DNA of 64,000 nucleotides from Microbacterium natoriense (GCF_030816295.1 NZ_JAUSXV010000001.1:868001-932000); one strand, 5' to 3'; positions 44,251 to 59,024 are shown, numbered from the stretch's first letter. Notes: a model not told the origin generated them from the sequence alone. Made by a program: numbers and translations.

Positions 44251-44300
44251 GAGACGAAACGCGCACGCGCACGCGTTTCGTCTCGCTCGCTCAACGACCG
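44251..44300. repeat. Dispersed repeat with a hairpin between ganS and ganP
   Basis: Arms GAGACGAAACGCG (44251-44263) and CGCGTTTCGTCTC (44272-44284) are perfect, with an 8-nt loop. CGCTCGCTCAACGACCG follows directly, the same pair of motifs found inside the helicase gene at 18668-18708. A short partial copy (CGCTCAACGATCGG) follows at about 44306-44319. It could lower expression of the downstream permeases relative to ganS. Confidence 0.75.
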
Positions 44301-44335
44301 CCGTTCGCTCAACGATCGGAACAGACAGGACTGAG

Positions 44336-45939
44336 ATGTCGACGACAGCACCACCGGCGAAGAAGCCGACTCGGGAATCCCACGCCCGCAGCATCCGCGG
44401 GCTGGGCGGCGGATTCCTCCTCAAGCTCGCCCTGATGGCACTCGTGAACGCCTTCGGCATCATGACCGTGATCTCGGCGTGGAGCGCTCAGTCGTGGATT
44501 GTTCTCGGCGTCGTGGTGCTGCTGATCGTCATCGCCGACTGGGTGTACTTCACCCGCAGGGCGCTGCCGCTGAAGTACCTCCTTCCGGGGCTGATCTTCC
44601 TGCTCGTCTTCCAGGTGTTCATCTTCGGATACACCGCCTACATCGCTTTCACGAACTACGGCACCGGCCACGTCGGCACGCAGGAGCAGGCGGTCGAAGC
44701 CGCTCTGATCCAGGGCGAGCGGCGCATCGACGACTCGCCGGACTACCCGCTGGCGGTGGTCGAACGCGGCGACGAGCTCGGCTTCGCGATCGTCGACGAA
44801 GACGGCGATGTGCGAGTCGGATCCGCCACGCAGCCCCTGGCTCCGGCATCCGGCGCCGAAGTCGGCACGACGGGCGCTCCCAGCGAGGTGCCGGGGTGGA
44901 CCGTCATCCCGCGCGCGACCGTGCTCACCGACGCCGCTCTCGGCGAGGAGATCAAGCAGCTGCGGGTGCCGGTCTCGGACGATCCGAACGACGGTTCGAT
45001 CCGCACGCGCGAGGGGTCGACGGGCGCGGTCTACGAGCCGACTCTTGTGTGGGATGCCGAGGCGCAGACCATCACCGATACGCAGACCGGCATGGTCTAC
45101 ACCGCGACCGACCTCGGCGCGTTCGTCGCCGAGGACGGTACGGCGCTACCCACCGGCTGGGCGGTCAACGTCGGCTTCGCGAACTTCCTGAAGCTGTTCA
45201 CCGACTCTTCGCTCGCAGGAACCCTGCTGAGTGTGACGGTCTGGACGTTCGCCTTCGCGATCCTGTCAGTCGTGCTGAGCTTCGCCGCGGGGCTCGGGCT
45301 CGCGATCGTCTACAACGATCCTCGGGTCAAGGGACGCCGCATCCTCCGGGCTCTGTTCATCCTGCCGTACGCCTTCCCGGCGTTCATGGCTGCCCTGCTG
45401 TTCCGCGGCATGTTCAACGCCGAGTTCGGGGTCATCAACGATCTCCTCTTCTTCGGGGCGCACGTGAACTGGCTCGGCGACCCGTGGCTGACCCGCGCGG
45501 CGGTGATCCTCGTCAACGTGTGGCTCAGCTACCCGTACTGGTGCCTGGTGTGCACGGGCGCACTGCAGTCGCTCCCGGGCGAGACCCTCGAGGCGGCCGA
45601 GATCGACGGCGCGAACAAATGGCAGCGCTTCCGTTCGATCTCGCTGCCCCTGCTGCTCGTATCGACCGCGCCGCTGCTGATCTCGTCGTTCGCGGTCGCG
45701 TTCAACAATTTCACCGTGATCTACACCTTCAACAACGGCGGCCCCGCGATCCAGGGTGCGCCCTATGCGCTGGGCTCGACCGACATCCTCGTGTCGGCGA
45801 TCTACGACGTGTCGGGTGTCTCGGGAGGTGCGGCCGACTACGGCCTCGCCAGCGCGCTGTCGATCATCGCCTTCATCGTCGTCGGAGTCATCTCAGCGCT
45901 GAGCTTCCGACAGACCCGCAAGCTCGAGGAGTACCAGTG

Positions 45940-45940
<1 letters not shown>
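44336..45940 (+). CDS. ganP: Galacto-oligosaccharide ABC permease, MalF type
   Basis: A 534-residue permease. Two early helices, a third helix and then a large extracytoplasmic loop (about residues 105-285), as in MalF, precede the permease core. ALQSLPGETLEAAEIDGANK is the coupling motif. The long loop probably contacts the binding protein. The ATG follows a weak site. The stop touches the ganQ start. Confidence 0.9.
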
Positions 45941-49258
<3,318 letters not shown>

Positions 49259-49293
49259 CGGCCGGGAGCCGCCCTACGGCATCCGCTCTACCT

Positions 49294-49368
49294 GAGAACA
49301 GGTCAACCGCACGAGATCAGGACGGAATCCGCAGATTCATCCTGATCTCGCGCGGTTGACCTGTTCTC
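49294..49368. repeat. Inverted repeat, AGGTCAACCGC family, copy 1
   Basis: Arms of 29 nt at 49294-49322 and 49340-49368 match at 28 of 29 positions and start GAGAACAGGTCAACCGC. The 17-nt loop is at 49323-49339. It sits between the converging ends of ganB and the hydrolase gene. A second copy lies at 50930-51008. Confidence 0.9.
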
Positions 49369-49387
49369 GCGACGTGATGTCAGCGTG

Positions 49388-50306
<919 letters not shown>

Positions 50307-50326
50307 ATGTCAAGTACACTGATGAC

Positions 50327-50887
50327 ATGACCGAGGAAGATGCACGGGAGCGGGTGCTCGCCGCCGCCGAGGAGCTCTACTACCGCAAGGGTTTCGCGGC
50401 CGTGGGCATGGATGAGCTGCGGACGGCCGCCGGCGTGTCGCTGCGCAGGCTGTACGCCCTGTTCCCCGCGAAGAACGACATCGTGGCCGCCGTGCTGCAG
50501 CGCAGGCACCAGCAGTGGGAGTCTGCACTGTCGGCAGCGGTGGCGGATGCCGGAGCCGATCCCCGCGACCGGCTGCTGGCCGTGTACCGCTACCTCGAGG
50601 ACTGGTTCTGCGCCGGCGACTTCCGCGGCTGCGCCTTCATCAACGCGTTCGGCGAGCTCGGCGGCACGAACCCCGAGGTCGCGGCGATCGTGCGCGAGCA
50701 CAAGGCGTCTTTCCAGAAGTACATGGCGGTCCTCGTCGCCGAGATCGGAGCGCCGGCGTCGCTCGCCGCGCAGCTCTCGATCCTCGCGGAGGGAGCGCAG
50801 AGCACAGCAGCCATCTCCGCCGACCCGCAGGTCGCGGTGCAGGCGCGCAGCGCCGCCGAGGTGCTCATCGACGCTGCGATGGCGTAG
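50327..50887 (+). CDS. TetR-family repressor
   Basis: A 186-residue regulator. The helix-turn-helix is GMDELRTAAGVSLRRLYALF, followed by the all-helical ligand domain with GDFRGCAFINAFGELGG, a segment common in TetR proteins that regulate dehydrogenases or haloperoxidases. It probably binds the twin palindromes upstream and represses itself and the hydrolase gene. Confidence 0.92.
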   Translation: MTEEDARERVLAAAEELYYRKGFAAVGMDELRTAAGVSLRRLYALFPAKNDIVAAVLQRRHQQWESALSAAVADAGADPRDRLLAVYRYLEDWFCAGDFRGCAFINAFGELGGTNPEVAAIVREHKASFQKYMAVLVAEIGAPASLAAQLSILAEGAQSTAAISADPQVAVQARSAAEVLIDAAMA

Positions 50888-50929
50888 CCGAGGCATCCGC
50901 TCGCGGCATCCGCCCCGCTCCCTCTCAGC

Positions 50930-51008
50930 GCGAGAACAGGTCAACCGCGCCAGGTCAGGACGATTCGGCGGGTTCCCTCCTGCTCTCGCGTGGTTGACCT
51001 ATCGCGAG
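50930..51008. repeat. Inverted repeat, AGGTCAACCGC family, copy 2
   Basis: The left arm (50930-50960) starts GCGAGAACAGGTCAACCGC and is nearly the same as in the copy at 49294. The right arm (50978-51008) contains TGGTTGACCT. The pairing is less perfect. It sits between the converging ends of the TetR gene and kdpE. Confidence 0.85.
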
Positions 51009-51022
51009 GAGGGCGGAACGGC

Positions 51023-51694
51023 TCAGAGGACGAGCCGGTAACCCATCCCCGACTCGGTGAGCAGGTGAACCGGTTCGCTCGGCGACTGTTCGAGCTTCTT
51101 CCGCAGCTGCGACATGTACAGCCGCAGGTAACCCGAGTCCGACACCTGCTCGCTGCCCCAGATCTCCTTCAGCAGGTCCTGCCGGGTGACCAGGGCGCCG
51201 GGATGCCGTGAGAGATGCTCGAGCATGCGCCACTCCGTCGGAGTCAGATGAACCCGTGATCCGCCGCGCGTCACGGTCTTCGCGGCCAGATCGACGAGCA
51301 CGTCGCCGAAGGCGACGGTCGACTCTCCTCCCACCGGCACGGAACGACGCGACAGGGCGCGGAGGCGTGCGAGCAGCTCGTCGACCTGGAAGGGCTTCGT
51401 GACGAAGTCGTCGGCGCCGGCATCCAGCGCTTCGACCTTGTCTGCCGACCCCGTGCGACCGGAGACCACGATGATCGGCACGGTGGTCCATCCGCGCAGG
51501 GCCTGGATCACCTCGATGCCGTCGAGTCGGGGCATTCCGAGGTCGAGCATGATGATGTCGGGATGGGTCTGCGCGGCTGTCGCGATGGCCGCCGCGCCAT
51601 CCGGCGCGACCACGACGTCGTAGCCGTGCGCCGACAGGGTGATGCGCAGGGCGCGCACCATCTGAGGATCGTCGTCGGCGATCAGGAGCTTCAT
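51023..51694 (-). CDS. kdpE: Response regulator KdpE
   Basis: A 223-residue OmpR-type regulator. MKLLIADDDPQMVRALR starts the receiver domain, the phosphorylated Asp is in DIIMLDLGMPRLDG and the Lys is in DDFVTKPFQVDEL. The winged helix ends ESGMGYRLVL. It is the last gene of the kdp group and overlaps kdpD by 4 nt. It should activate kdp transcription under potassium limitation. Confidence 0.93.
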   Translation of the reverse strand: MKLLIADDDPQMVRALRITLSAHGYDVVVAPDGAAAIATAAQTHPDIIMLDLGMPRLDGIEVIQALRGWTTVPIIVVSGRTGSADKVEALDAGADDFVTKPFQVDELLARLRALSRRSVPVGGESTVAFGDVLVDLAAKTVTRGGSRVHLTPTEWRMLEHLSRHPGALVTRQDLLKEIWGSEQVSDSGYLRLYMSQLRKKLEQSPSEPVHLLTESGMGYRLVL

Positions 51695-54264
51695 TCCGCC
51701 TCCGGCTCGGTGGACCCTGTGGCAAGGGGCAGGGATATGACCATCGTGAGTCCGCCGCCAGGCGTGTCCTCGGGTGTCAGGCTACCGCCCATGCCGACGG
51801 TGAACCCGCGCGACAGAGCCAGCCCCAGTCCCAGACCGGTCGTGTTGTCGGTGTCGCCGTACCGCTGGAAGGGCTGGAACATCTCGTCGTGCCGCTCCAC
51901 AGGAACGCCTTCGCCTCGGTCGATGATCCTGATCTCCGCGTGGTCGCCGAGCGCGCTCGTCGAGATGATCACGCGCGATCCTTCAGGCGCGTGCCGGTGG
52001 GCGTTGGCCAGCACGTTCACGATCACCCGCTGCAGCAGGACCGGGTCGGCGTGGACGGAGGGCAGATCGGGATCGAACACGAGATCGACGTCCGCCGGGC
52101 CGAGACCCAGCTCGTCGACGGCTGCGAGGATCGTGCCCGCGGCATCCATCCGCACGGCCGACACCGCGAGCACGCCGGCCTGCACGCGACTGACGTCGAG
52201 CAGATCCGTGACCAGGGTCGACAGGGTGGCCAGGCTCTCGTCGGCGGTCGCGAGGAGTTCGTCGCGGTCGGATGCCGACAGCCCGTGCGCGGCGCGCAGC
52301 CCGCCGATCGCCGCGACGGCCGAGGCCAGAGGGCGACGCAGGTCGTGACTGACAGCCGAGAGGAGGGCGCTGCGCACCTGATCGGTCTCGGCCAGCGCTT
52401 CGGCTTCGAGCGCCGTCGCGCGCAGATCGGTGTGCTCCAGCGCGGCGGAGAGCTGCGCGACGATCGCGTCGAGCAGGCGGCGTTCCGGGCCGTCGAGAGG
52501 TTCGCCGTTCAGCTCGAGCAGGGCGCGGGGAGCGCCGGTGAGCGAGACGCCGACCGGCACAGTGGTGGCGCGCCCGTCGGCGACGGGTTCGCCGTCGCTC
52601 GCGAGCAGCTCTCCTTCCGGCGACAGCAGGCGAACGCCGCTGAGGCCGAACGCCTCGCGCGTGCGACTGACCAGGGCCAGCACGGCGTTGTCGCCTCGCA
52701 GAACGTTGCCGGCCACCGCGGCCAGCAGCTCGGCCTCCGCCGCCGCTCTCTGCGCTGTGCGGGCCCTGCGGGCCGCCTGGTCGACGATGAGGCTCACGAG
52801 GATCGCGATGACGACGTAGAGCGCGAGCGCGAGGGCGTGCAGCGGGTGAGCCACGGTGATCGTGAACAGCGGAGCGACGAAGAGGAAATCCAGCGTGATG
52901 CCCGAGAGCACCGCGGCGAACACGGCAGGGCGCAGTCCGCCGACCAGCGACACGACGACCACGAGCAGCTGGTACGCGAGCACCTCTGCGGTGATGGACT
53001 CCGGACTGCGGTATGTGAACATCAGCCACGACAGGAGCGGCCCGAAGATCAGCGCGGTCGCGAACCCGAGGACTTCGCGCCGCCATCCGAGCGCGCCCCC
53101 CTTGAGGCGGGGCAGGACGACGCGTCCGCCTGCGGCCGCGTGCGTCACGATGTGCACGTCGATGTCGCCAGAGCGTCGGATGATCTCCGAGCCGATGCCG
53201 GGACCGGTGAGGGCGGCGGTGAGGCGGCTGCGGCGGCTCACTCCGATCACGAGCTGGGTGGCGTCTGCCCCCTGCGCGAATTCGACCAGGGTGCCCGGGA
53301 TGTCGTCGCCGATGATCTGGTGGAAACTGCCGCCGAGCGACTCTACGAGCGATCGCTGAGCCGCGAGGGCTCCCGGTGTCTCATCGCGCAGACCGTCCTG
53401 CGCGCTGACGTGCACGGCGAGCAGTTCGCCGCCCGCCGATCGGGCGGCGATCCGCGCTCCGCGGCGCAGCAGCGTCTCGCCCTCCGGACCGCCGGTGAGC
53501 GCGACGACCACGCGCTCGCGCGCCTGCCAGGTTCCTTCGATGCCCTGTTCCGCCCGGTAGGTGCGCAGGGCGCTGTCGACCTCGTCGGCGAGCCAGAGCA
53601 GGGCGAGCTCGCGGAGGGCGGTGAGGTTTCCCAGACGGAAGTAGTTCGACAGCGCCGCGTCGATGCGCTCGGCCGGGTACACGAGACCCGCGGAGAGGCG
53701 GTCTCTGAGCGACTGCGGAGCGAGATCGACCACCTCGATCTCGTCGGCGCCTCTGACCACGGCATCCGGCAGCGTCTCCTGCTGTGCGATGCCGGTGATC
53801 TTCTCGACGACGGCGTGCAGCGACTCGATGTGCTGCACGTTCACGGTCGTGATGACGTCGATGCCCGCCTCGAGGAGCTCGTCGACGTCCTGCCAGCGCT
53901 TCGGATGCCGTGAGCCGGGGATGTTGGTGTGGGCGAGCTCGTCGACGAGGGCGATCTCGGGCGATCGCTCGAGCACGGCGTCCGGGTCGAGCTCGCTCAA
54001 CTCGACGCCCCTGTGCACGGAGAGGCGTCGAGGGACCTCGGGAATGCCGATCGTCTCAGCCAGGGTCGCGGCGCGGCCGTGCGTCTCGACGACGGCGATC
54101 ACGACGTCGCGGCCCTCCTGCAGCAGTCGGCGGCCCTCTGCGAGCATCTCGAAGGTCTTGCCGACTCCCGGCGCCGCCCCGAGCAGCACACGCAGGCGCC
54201 CGCGGCGCCTGGGTCCCTGAGCCGATCGAAGGGTCTGCTCCTGGCCCGTCCGCTCTGGGGTCAT
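51691..54264 (-). CDS. kdpD: Sensor kinase KdpD
   Basis: An 857-residue sensor. The N-terminal KdpD domain has GAAPGVGKTFEML (Walker A-like), ALVDELAHTNIPGSRH and a USP-like domain (VALTGGPEGETLLRRG onward). Four membrane helices (about 390-500), a GAF-like region and the kinase core follow: H-box AVSHDLRRPLASAVAAIGG, N-box VNVLANAHRHAPEG and G-box GLGLGLALSRG. Residues 12-17 (LRSAQG) come from a dispersed repeat at 54211-54233. It overlaps kdpC and kdpE by 4 nt each. Confidence 0.94.
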   Translation of the reverse strand: MTPERTGQEQTLRSAQGPRRRGRLRVLLGAAPGVGKTFEMLAEGRRLLQEGRDVVIAVVETHGRAATLAETIGIPEVPRRLSVHRGVELSELDPDAVLERSPEIALVDELAHTNIPGSRHPKRWQDVDELLEAGIDVITTVNVQHIESLHAVVEKITGIAQQETLPDAVVRGADEIEVVDLAPQSLRDRLSAGLVYPAERIDAALSNYFRLGNLTALRELALLWLADEVDSALRTYRAEQGIEGTWQARERVVVALTGGPEGETLLRRGARIAARSAGGELLAVHVSAQDGLRDETPGALAAQRSLVESLGGSFHQIIGDDIPGTLVEFAQGADATQLVIGVSRRSRLTAALTGPGIGSEIIRRSGDIDVHIVTHAAAGGRVVLPRLKGGALGWRREVLGFATALIFGPLLSWLMFTYRSPESITAEVLAYQLLVVVVSLVGGLRPAVFAAVLSGITLDFLFVAPLFTITVAHPLHALALALYVVIAILVSLIVDQAARRARTAQRAAAEAELLAAVAGNVLRGDNAVLALVSRTREAFGLSGVRLLSPEGELLASDGEPVADGRATTVPVGVSLTGAPRALLELNGEPLDGPERRLLDAIVAQLSAALEHTDLRATALEAEALAETDQVRSALLSAVSHDLRRPLASAVAAIGGLRAAHGLSASDRDELLATADESLATLSTLVTDLLDVSRVQAGVLAVSAVRMDAAGTILAAVDELGLGPADVDLVFDPDLPSVHADPVLLQRVIVNVLANAHRHAPEGSRVIISTSALGDHAEIRIIDRGEGVPVERHDEMFQPFQRYGDTDNTTGLGLGLALSRGFTVGMGGSLTPEDTPGGGLTMVISLPLATGSTEPEAE
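54211..54233. repeat. Dispersed GTCCCTGAG repeat at the start of kdpD
   Basis: GGGTCCCTGAGCCGATCGAA is the same core as the copy inside the helicase gene. It is translated as LRSAQGP near the kdpD N-terminus, ahead of the Walker motif, where an added peptide should be tolerated. Confidence 0.75.
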
Positions 54265-54863
54265 TCGCCCTCCCGGTCATCGAGTGCGAGGTTGAGCTCG
54301 GCGACGTTGATGCGCTCCTCGCCGAGGAATCCCAGATCCCGCCCTTGAATCCTAGACTCCACCAGGTCGCGCACCTCCTGCTCCGGCAGGCCTCGGGCCT
54401 CGGCGACGCGCGGCACCTGCAGCAGCGCGTAGGCGACGCTGATGTGCGGGTCGAGGCCGGAGGCGGATGCCGTCACGGCATCGGCAGGCACCTGCGAGGG
54501 GTCGACGCCCTCTCGCTCGGCGATGGCCGTCTTGCGCTCCTGGATCGCGGTGATGAGGTCAGGGTTCTCGGGACCCAGGTTGCTGCCGCCCGAGCTCGTA
54601 CCGTCGTAGCCGTCTCCGGCCGCCGACGGGCGGGACTGGAAGTACTGCGGCAACGCGTTCCCGTCGGCATCCGTGAACGACTGCCCGATAAGAGAGCTTC
54701 CCTTCTCGTCGGCCAGAGGCGATCCGTTCGCCTGCCACGGCAGCAGCAGCTGGCCGATGCCGGTGACGAGCAGCGTGTAGCCGACCCCCAGGACGAGCGT
54801 GAGCACGAGCATCGCGCGGATCGCGACACCCGTGGTGCGAAGTGTGGTGCGGGTGGAGGACAT
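54261..54863 (-). CDS. kdpC: Potassium-transporting ATPase subunit C
   Basis: A 200-residue subunit with one N-terminal helix (MLVLTLVLGVGYTLLVTGIG) and the family segments NGSPLADEKGSSLIGQSF, DPHISVAYALLQVPRVAEAR and LGEERINVAELNLAL. It stabilises the KdpFABC complex. It lies 39 nt after kdpB. Confidence 0.93.
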   Translation of the reverse strand: MSSTRTTLRTTGVAIRAMLVLTLVLGVGYTLLVTGIGQLLLPWQANGSPLADEKGSSLIGQSFTDADGNALPQYFQSRPSAAGDGYDGTSSGGSNLGPENPDLITAIQERKTAIAEREGVDPSQVPADAVTASASGLDPHISVAYALLQVPRVAEARGLPEQEVRDLVESRIQGRDLGFLGEERINVAELNLALDDREGE

Positions 54864-54879
54864 CGTGATTCTTCTTTCT

Positions 54880-54902
54880 GGGTCGCTGAGCTCGTCGAAG
54901 CG
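54880..54902. repeat. Degenerate dispersed repeat between kdpB and kdpC
   Basis: GGGTCGCTGAGCTCGTCGAAG resembles the GTCCCTGAGCTTGTCGAAGG core with three changes. It fills most of the 39-nt gap and ends at the kdpB stop. Confidence 0.6.
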
Positions 54903-57056
54903 TCAGAAGCCCGGGATGAGGGTGACGACGAGATCGATGATCTTGATGCCGATGAACGGCGCGATCACTCCGCCGAGACCGTAGATCAGCAGGTTGCGCT
55001 GCAATATCTGCGACGCGCTCGCCGGCCGGTACGTCACGCCGCGGAGGGCGAGCGGGATGAGGAACACGATCACGATGGCGTTGAACACGATCGCGCTGGT
55101 CACGGCCGAGGCCGGCGAGTGCAGCTGCATGACGTTGAGGACCGCGAGTCCGGGGAAGACGCCCATGAACATCGCCGGAATGATGGCGAAGTACTTCGCG
55201 ATGTCGTTCGCGAGCGAGAAGGTCGTGAGCGCTCCTCGAGTGATGAGCAGCTGCTTGCCGATGCGCACGATGTCGATGAGCTTGGTCGGATCCGAGTCGA
55301 GGTCGACCATGTTGCCGGCCTCCTTCGCGGCCGACGTGCCCGTGTTCATCGCGACGCCGACGTCCGCCTGTGCGAGCGCCGGAGCATCGTTGGTGCCGTC
55401 GCCGGTCATGGCGACGAGGCGTCCGCCCTCCTGCTCCTTGCGGATGAGTTCGAGCTTGTCCTCGGGCGTGGCCTCGGCGAGGAAATCGTCGACGCCCGCC
55501 TCCTTCGCGATGGCCGCCGCGGTGAGCGGGTTGTCTCCGGTGATCATGACCGTGCGGATTCCCATGCTGCGCAGTTCGTCGAAGCGCTCGCGGAGTCCGT
55601 CCTTCACGATGTCCTTCAGATGCACGACGCCGAGGATGCGGCCGGCGCCGTCGGCGTCCTTGATCGCGACCACGAGGGGCGTGCCGCCGCTGCGGGCGAC
55701 CGCGTCCGTGCGGGTGGTGAGTTCGGCATCCGAGGGTCCGAGCGCGAGCCACGCGCTCACGGCGGAGCCCGCTCCCTTGCGGATCTGCGAGCCGTCGGCG
55801 AGGTCGAGCCCCGACATGCGCGTCTGCGCCGTGAACGGCACGACCACGGCATCCGCCGGTTCCGCGACGCGGATGCCGGCCGAAGCCGCCAGCTCGACGA
55901 TCGATGCGCCCTCGGGTGTGGGGTCGGCGAGAGAGGAGAGCGCCGCGATGCGCAGCAGCTCGTCGCCGTCGACACCCGGCAGAGGCAGCACTTCGTGCGC
56001 ACGGCGGTTGCCGTAGGTGATGGTGCCGGTCTTGTCGAGCAGCAGGGTCGTGACGTCTCCGGCGGCCTCGACCGCGCGCCCCGACATCGCCAGCACGTTT
56101 CGCTGCACCAGGCGGTCCATGCCCGCGATGCCGATCGCCGAGAGCAGGGCGCCGATCGTGGTCGGGATGAGGCAGACCAGCAGGGCGATCAGCACCGGGA
56201 TGCTGACGGGCGACGCCGCGTACGAGGCGATCGGGTTGAGCGCCAGCACGACCACGACGAACACGATCGACAGGCTCGCGAGCAGGATGTTCAGGGCGAT
56301 CTCGTTGGGCGTGCGCTGGCGGCTGGCGCCCTCGACGAGCGCGATCATGCGGTCGACGAAGGTCTCGCCCGGCTTCGACGTGATGCGCACCACGATGCGG
56401 TCCGAGAGCACGCGCGTGCCGCCGGTGACGGCGCTGCGGTCGCCCCCCGATTCGCGGATGACGGGGGCGCTCTCACCGGTGATGGCCGACTCGTCCACGG
56501 TCGCGATGCCGGCGACGATGTCTCCGTCGCCGGGGATGAGCTCTCCGGCCGTGACGATGACGACGTCGTCGCGCTGCAGCCCGGCAGACGACACGTCGAC
56601 GGTCTCGGCGCGCTCGGCCGCGGCATCCGCCGTCTGGTCGTAGCCGACCACCTTGCGGGCCATCGTGCTCGTGCGGGTCTTGCGCAGGCTGGCGGCCTGT
56701 GCCTTGCCGCGTCCCTCCGCGATCGATTCCGCGACGTTCGCGAAAAGCACGGTGAACCACAGCCAGATGGCGATGCCCCACGTGAAGATCGGCGGGACAG
56801 CCGTGCCGCCGGACTCGGCGGGGCCGCCGAGGAACGGCTCGGCGATCGCCAGCGCGGTCGTGAACGCCGCGCCGACCCAGACGAGCAGCATCACGGGATT
56901 GCGGACGAGGGTCGCGGGGTTCAGCTTGCGCAGAGCGCCCGGCATCGCCTCCACGAGCTGCGACCAGCCGAAGGAACGCGGCGACGGAGACACCGAGGAC
57001 CCTTCGACGGGCTCGGGGACCGAGGGGTCAGAAGTGCGAGTGGTCGTGATGGTCAT
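54903..57056 (-). CDS. kdpB: Potassium-transporting ATPase subunit B
   Basis: A 717-residue P-type ATPase. The phosphorylated Asp is in [12 protein letters not shown], the actuator motif is AITGESAPV, and the hinge motif is [20 protein letters not shown]. It drives K+ import by KdpA. Residues 11-19 (PSVPEPVEG) come from a dispersed repeat at 56998-57022. The ATG at 57056 follows directly on the kdpA stop. Confidence 0.94.
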   Translation of the reverse strand: MTITTTRTSDPSVPEPVEGSSVSPSPRSFGWSQLVEAMPGALRKLNPATLVRNPVMLLVWVGAAFTTALAIAEPFLGGPAESGGTAVPPIFTWGIAIWLWFTVLFANVAESIAEGRGKAQAASLRKTRTSTMARKVVGYDQTADAAAERAETVDVSSAGLQRDDVVIVTAGELIPGDGDIVAGIATVDESAITGESAPVIRESGGDRSAVTGGTRVLSDRIVVRITSKPGETFVDRMIALVEGASRQRTPNEIALNILLASLSIVFVVVVLALNPIASYAASPVSIPVLIALLVCLIPTTIGALLSAIGIAGMDRLVQRNVLAMSGRAVEAAGDVTTLLLDKTGTITYGNRRAHEVLPLPGVDGDELLRIAALSSLADPTPEGASIVELAASAGIRVAEPADAVVVPFTAQTRMSGLDLADGSQIRKGAGSAVSAWLALGPSDAELTTRTDAVARSGGTPLVVAIKDADGAGRILGVVHLKDIVKDGLRERFDELRSMGIRTVMITGDNPLTAAAIAKEAGVDDFLAEATPEDKLELIRKEQEGGRLVAMTGDGTNDAPALAQADVGVAMNTGTSAAKEAGNMVDLDSDPTKLIDIVRIGKQLLITRGALTTFSLANDIAKYFAIIPAMFMGVFPGLAVLNVMQLHSPASAVTSAIVFNAIVIVFLIPLALRGVTYRPASASQILQRNLLIYGLGGVIAPFIGIKIIDLVVTLIPGF
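56998..57022. repeat. Dispersed repeat at the start of kdpB
   Basis: GACCCTTCGACGGGCTCGGG is the reverse orientation of the GTCCCTGAG family. It is translated as SVPEPVEGS in the non-conserved kdpB N-terminus. Confidence 0.7.
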
Positions 57057-57057
57057 G

Positions 57058-58738
57058 TCAGAAGAGTCCTTCGGCGAGCGGGCCCAGGGTGAGCACCGGG
57101 AAGTAGGTGAGCGCGGTGACGACGACCGTCACGGCGATGAGGAGGCCGACGAACTGCGGACGGTGGGTGGGCAGGGTGCCCGAGGTCTGCGGTACGTGCT
57201 GCTGCGCGGCGAACGAACCGGCCAGAGCCAGCACGAGCACGATCGGCAGGAACCGGCCGAGCAGCATCGCGATGCCCAGTGCGGTGTTGAACCATGGGGT
57301 GTTCGCGGTGAGTCCGGCGAACGCCGAGCCGTTGTTGTTCGCGGCCGAAGTGAAGGCGTAGAGCACCTCGCTCATGCCGTGCACACCGGGGTTCAGGATG
57401 CTGGTCGACTCCACGTCCTCGCGCACGCCGGGGATCGCGAAGCTCAGAGCCGTGCCGGTCAGCACCAGGATCGGGGTGACCAGGATGTACAGGCTGGCGA
57501 GCTTGATCTCCCCTGGGGCCGATCCGCTTGCCGAGGTACTCCGGGGTGCGGCCGACGAGCAGGCCGCCGACGAACACGGCGATGATGGCGAGCACGAGCA
57601 TTCCGTACAATCCGGAGCCGACCCCGCCTGGTGCGACCTCGCCCAGCATCATGTTGAGCATCGGCATCATGCCGCCGAGAGCCGTGTACGAGTCGTGCAT
57701 CGAATTGACGGCGCCGGTCGACGTGAGGGTGCTCGAGGTTGCGAACAAGGTGGATCCGAGGATGCCGAACCGCTGCTCCTTGCCCTCCATGGCGCCGCCC
57801 GCGAGCTGTGGCGCCGTGCCCCGGCCGGCCAGCTCCAGTGCCGAGAGAGCGAGGAGCGAGACGAGGAAGATCGTGCCCATGACGGCGACGATCGCGTAGC
57901 CCTGGCGATCGTCGCCGACGAGCCGGCCGAAGGTGCGGGGAAGGGCGAACGGGATGGCGAGGATGAGCAGGATCTGCAGCAGATTCGTCCATCCGGTCGG
58001 GTTCTCGAACGGGTGCGCGGAGTTCGCGTTGAAGAAGCCGCCGCCGTTCGTTCCGAGGAGCTTGATCGCCTCCTGCGAGGCGACGGGGCCGCCCGGGATC
58101 GACTGGGTGCCGCCCGCCACGGTGGTGATGTCGGTGAAGCCGGCGAAGTTCTGAATGACGCCGCCGGCGATCAGGGCGATAGCGCTGAGCACGGCGATCG
58201 GCAGCAGGATGCGGCCGAGCCCGCGGATCAGGTCGACCCAGAAGTTGCCGAGCGTCGTCGATCCGCGGCGCGCGAAGCCGCGGATGAGGGCGACGGCCAC
58301 GGCGAGACCGACCGCTGCGGAGACGAAGTTCTGCACGGTGAGGCCGGCGAGCTGCACGATGTAGCCCATGGTCTGCTCGGGCGAGTACGACTGCCAGTTC
58401 GTGTTCGCCACGAACGAGGCGGCGGTGTTGAACGCCAGGCCCTCCGGGACCGCGGGCAGGCCGAGCGACTCGGGCAGGAAAGCCTGCAGGCGCTGCAGGC
58501 CGTAGACGAGCAGGAGCCCGACGACCGAGAACGCGAGGATGCTGCGGGCGTAGGCGCGTGAAGTCTGCTCGGATGCGGGGTCGACCCCGATGACGCGGTA
58601 GAGGGCGCGTTCGGCGCGCAGGTCCTTGGGCGTGCTGAACACGTGCGCCATGTAGTCGCCGAGCGGTCGGTACACGAGCACGAGGACGACGATCACGGCG
58701 ACCGCCTGCAGGACGCCGAACCAGATCTCGGCGCCCAT
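57058..58738 (-). pseudogene. kdpA: Potassium-transporting ATPase subunit A with a +1 frameshift
   Basis: The frame from the ATG at 58738 gives normal KdpA: the filter motifs [15 protein letters not shown] and [20 protein letters not shown], and the [13 protein letters not shown] segment. After [10 protein letters not shown] it runs out of frame. One extra C in the CCCC run at 57510-57513 is the likely cause: with three C the frame continues as [20 protein letters not shown], then [13 protein letters not shown], and ends in LGPLAEGLF at 57058. The total length is one nucleotide over a multiple of three. It is either a sequencing or assembly error or a true loss of the last 150 residues. Confidence 0.88.
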
Positions 58739-58824
58739 CAGAACTTCTCCGGGGCGACGAGGGCGACGACGAGGTAGACGACGGCCGCCACGGCGAGAGC
58801 TGCGGCGGCGATCTCGAAGACCAT
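58738..58824 (-). CDS. kdpF: Potassium-transporting ATPase subunit F
   Basis: A 28-residue single-helix peptide, [20 protein letters not shown] and then ALVAPEKF. The PEKF ending is the KdpF hallmark. Its stop overlaps the kdpA start by one base (ATGA overlap). KdpF sits between KdpA and KdpB in the membrane. Confidence 0.9.
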   Translation of the reverse strand: MVFEIAAAALAVAAVVYLVVALVAPEKF

Positions 58825-58907
58825 CAAAGCCGTTCCACCCCCTTGGCCACGAAGGAGACCAGGGCGAAGAGCGCGAGAGTCAGCGCGATGTAGATGATGT
58901 CGAGCAC
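58824..58907 (-). CDS. Small membrane peptide upstream of kdpF
   Basis: A 27-residue peptide read from a GTG at 58907 (a TTG at 58919 would add four residues): one hydrophobic helix with [20 protein letters not shown] and then KGVERL. The stop shares a base with the kdpF ATG (TGATG). A GGAG lies 13 nt upstream. Peptides of this kind precede kdpF in several actinobacteria by my recollection. Its role is unknown. Confidence 0.6.
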   Translation of the reverse strand: MLDIIYIALTLALFALVSFVAKGVERL

Positions 58908-59024
58908 GGAGTCGATCAAACTCCGGTCATCACCGTCCGATGGTGATCCTCACGGTTCCCCTACGGCGGGGACCGCGACACATGCGCGATGCTCACGGAC
59001 GCGGACCGAGGAGGCGTTCTCGTA

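Noticed and set aside
53910..57092. Frame of more than 1000 codons opposite kdpD, kdpC and kdpB
   Set aside because: It crosses three well-conserved genes and their junctions and shows no recognisable domain.
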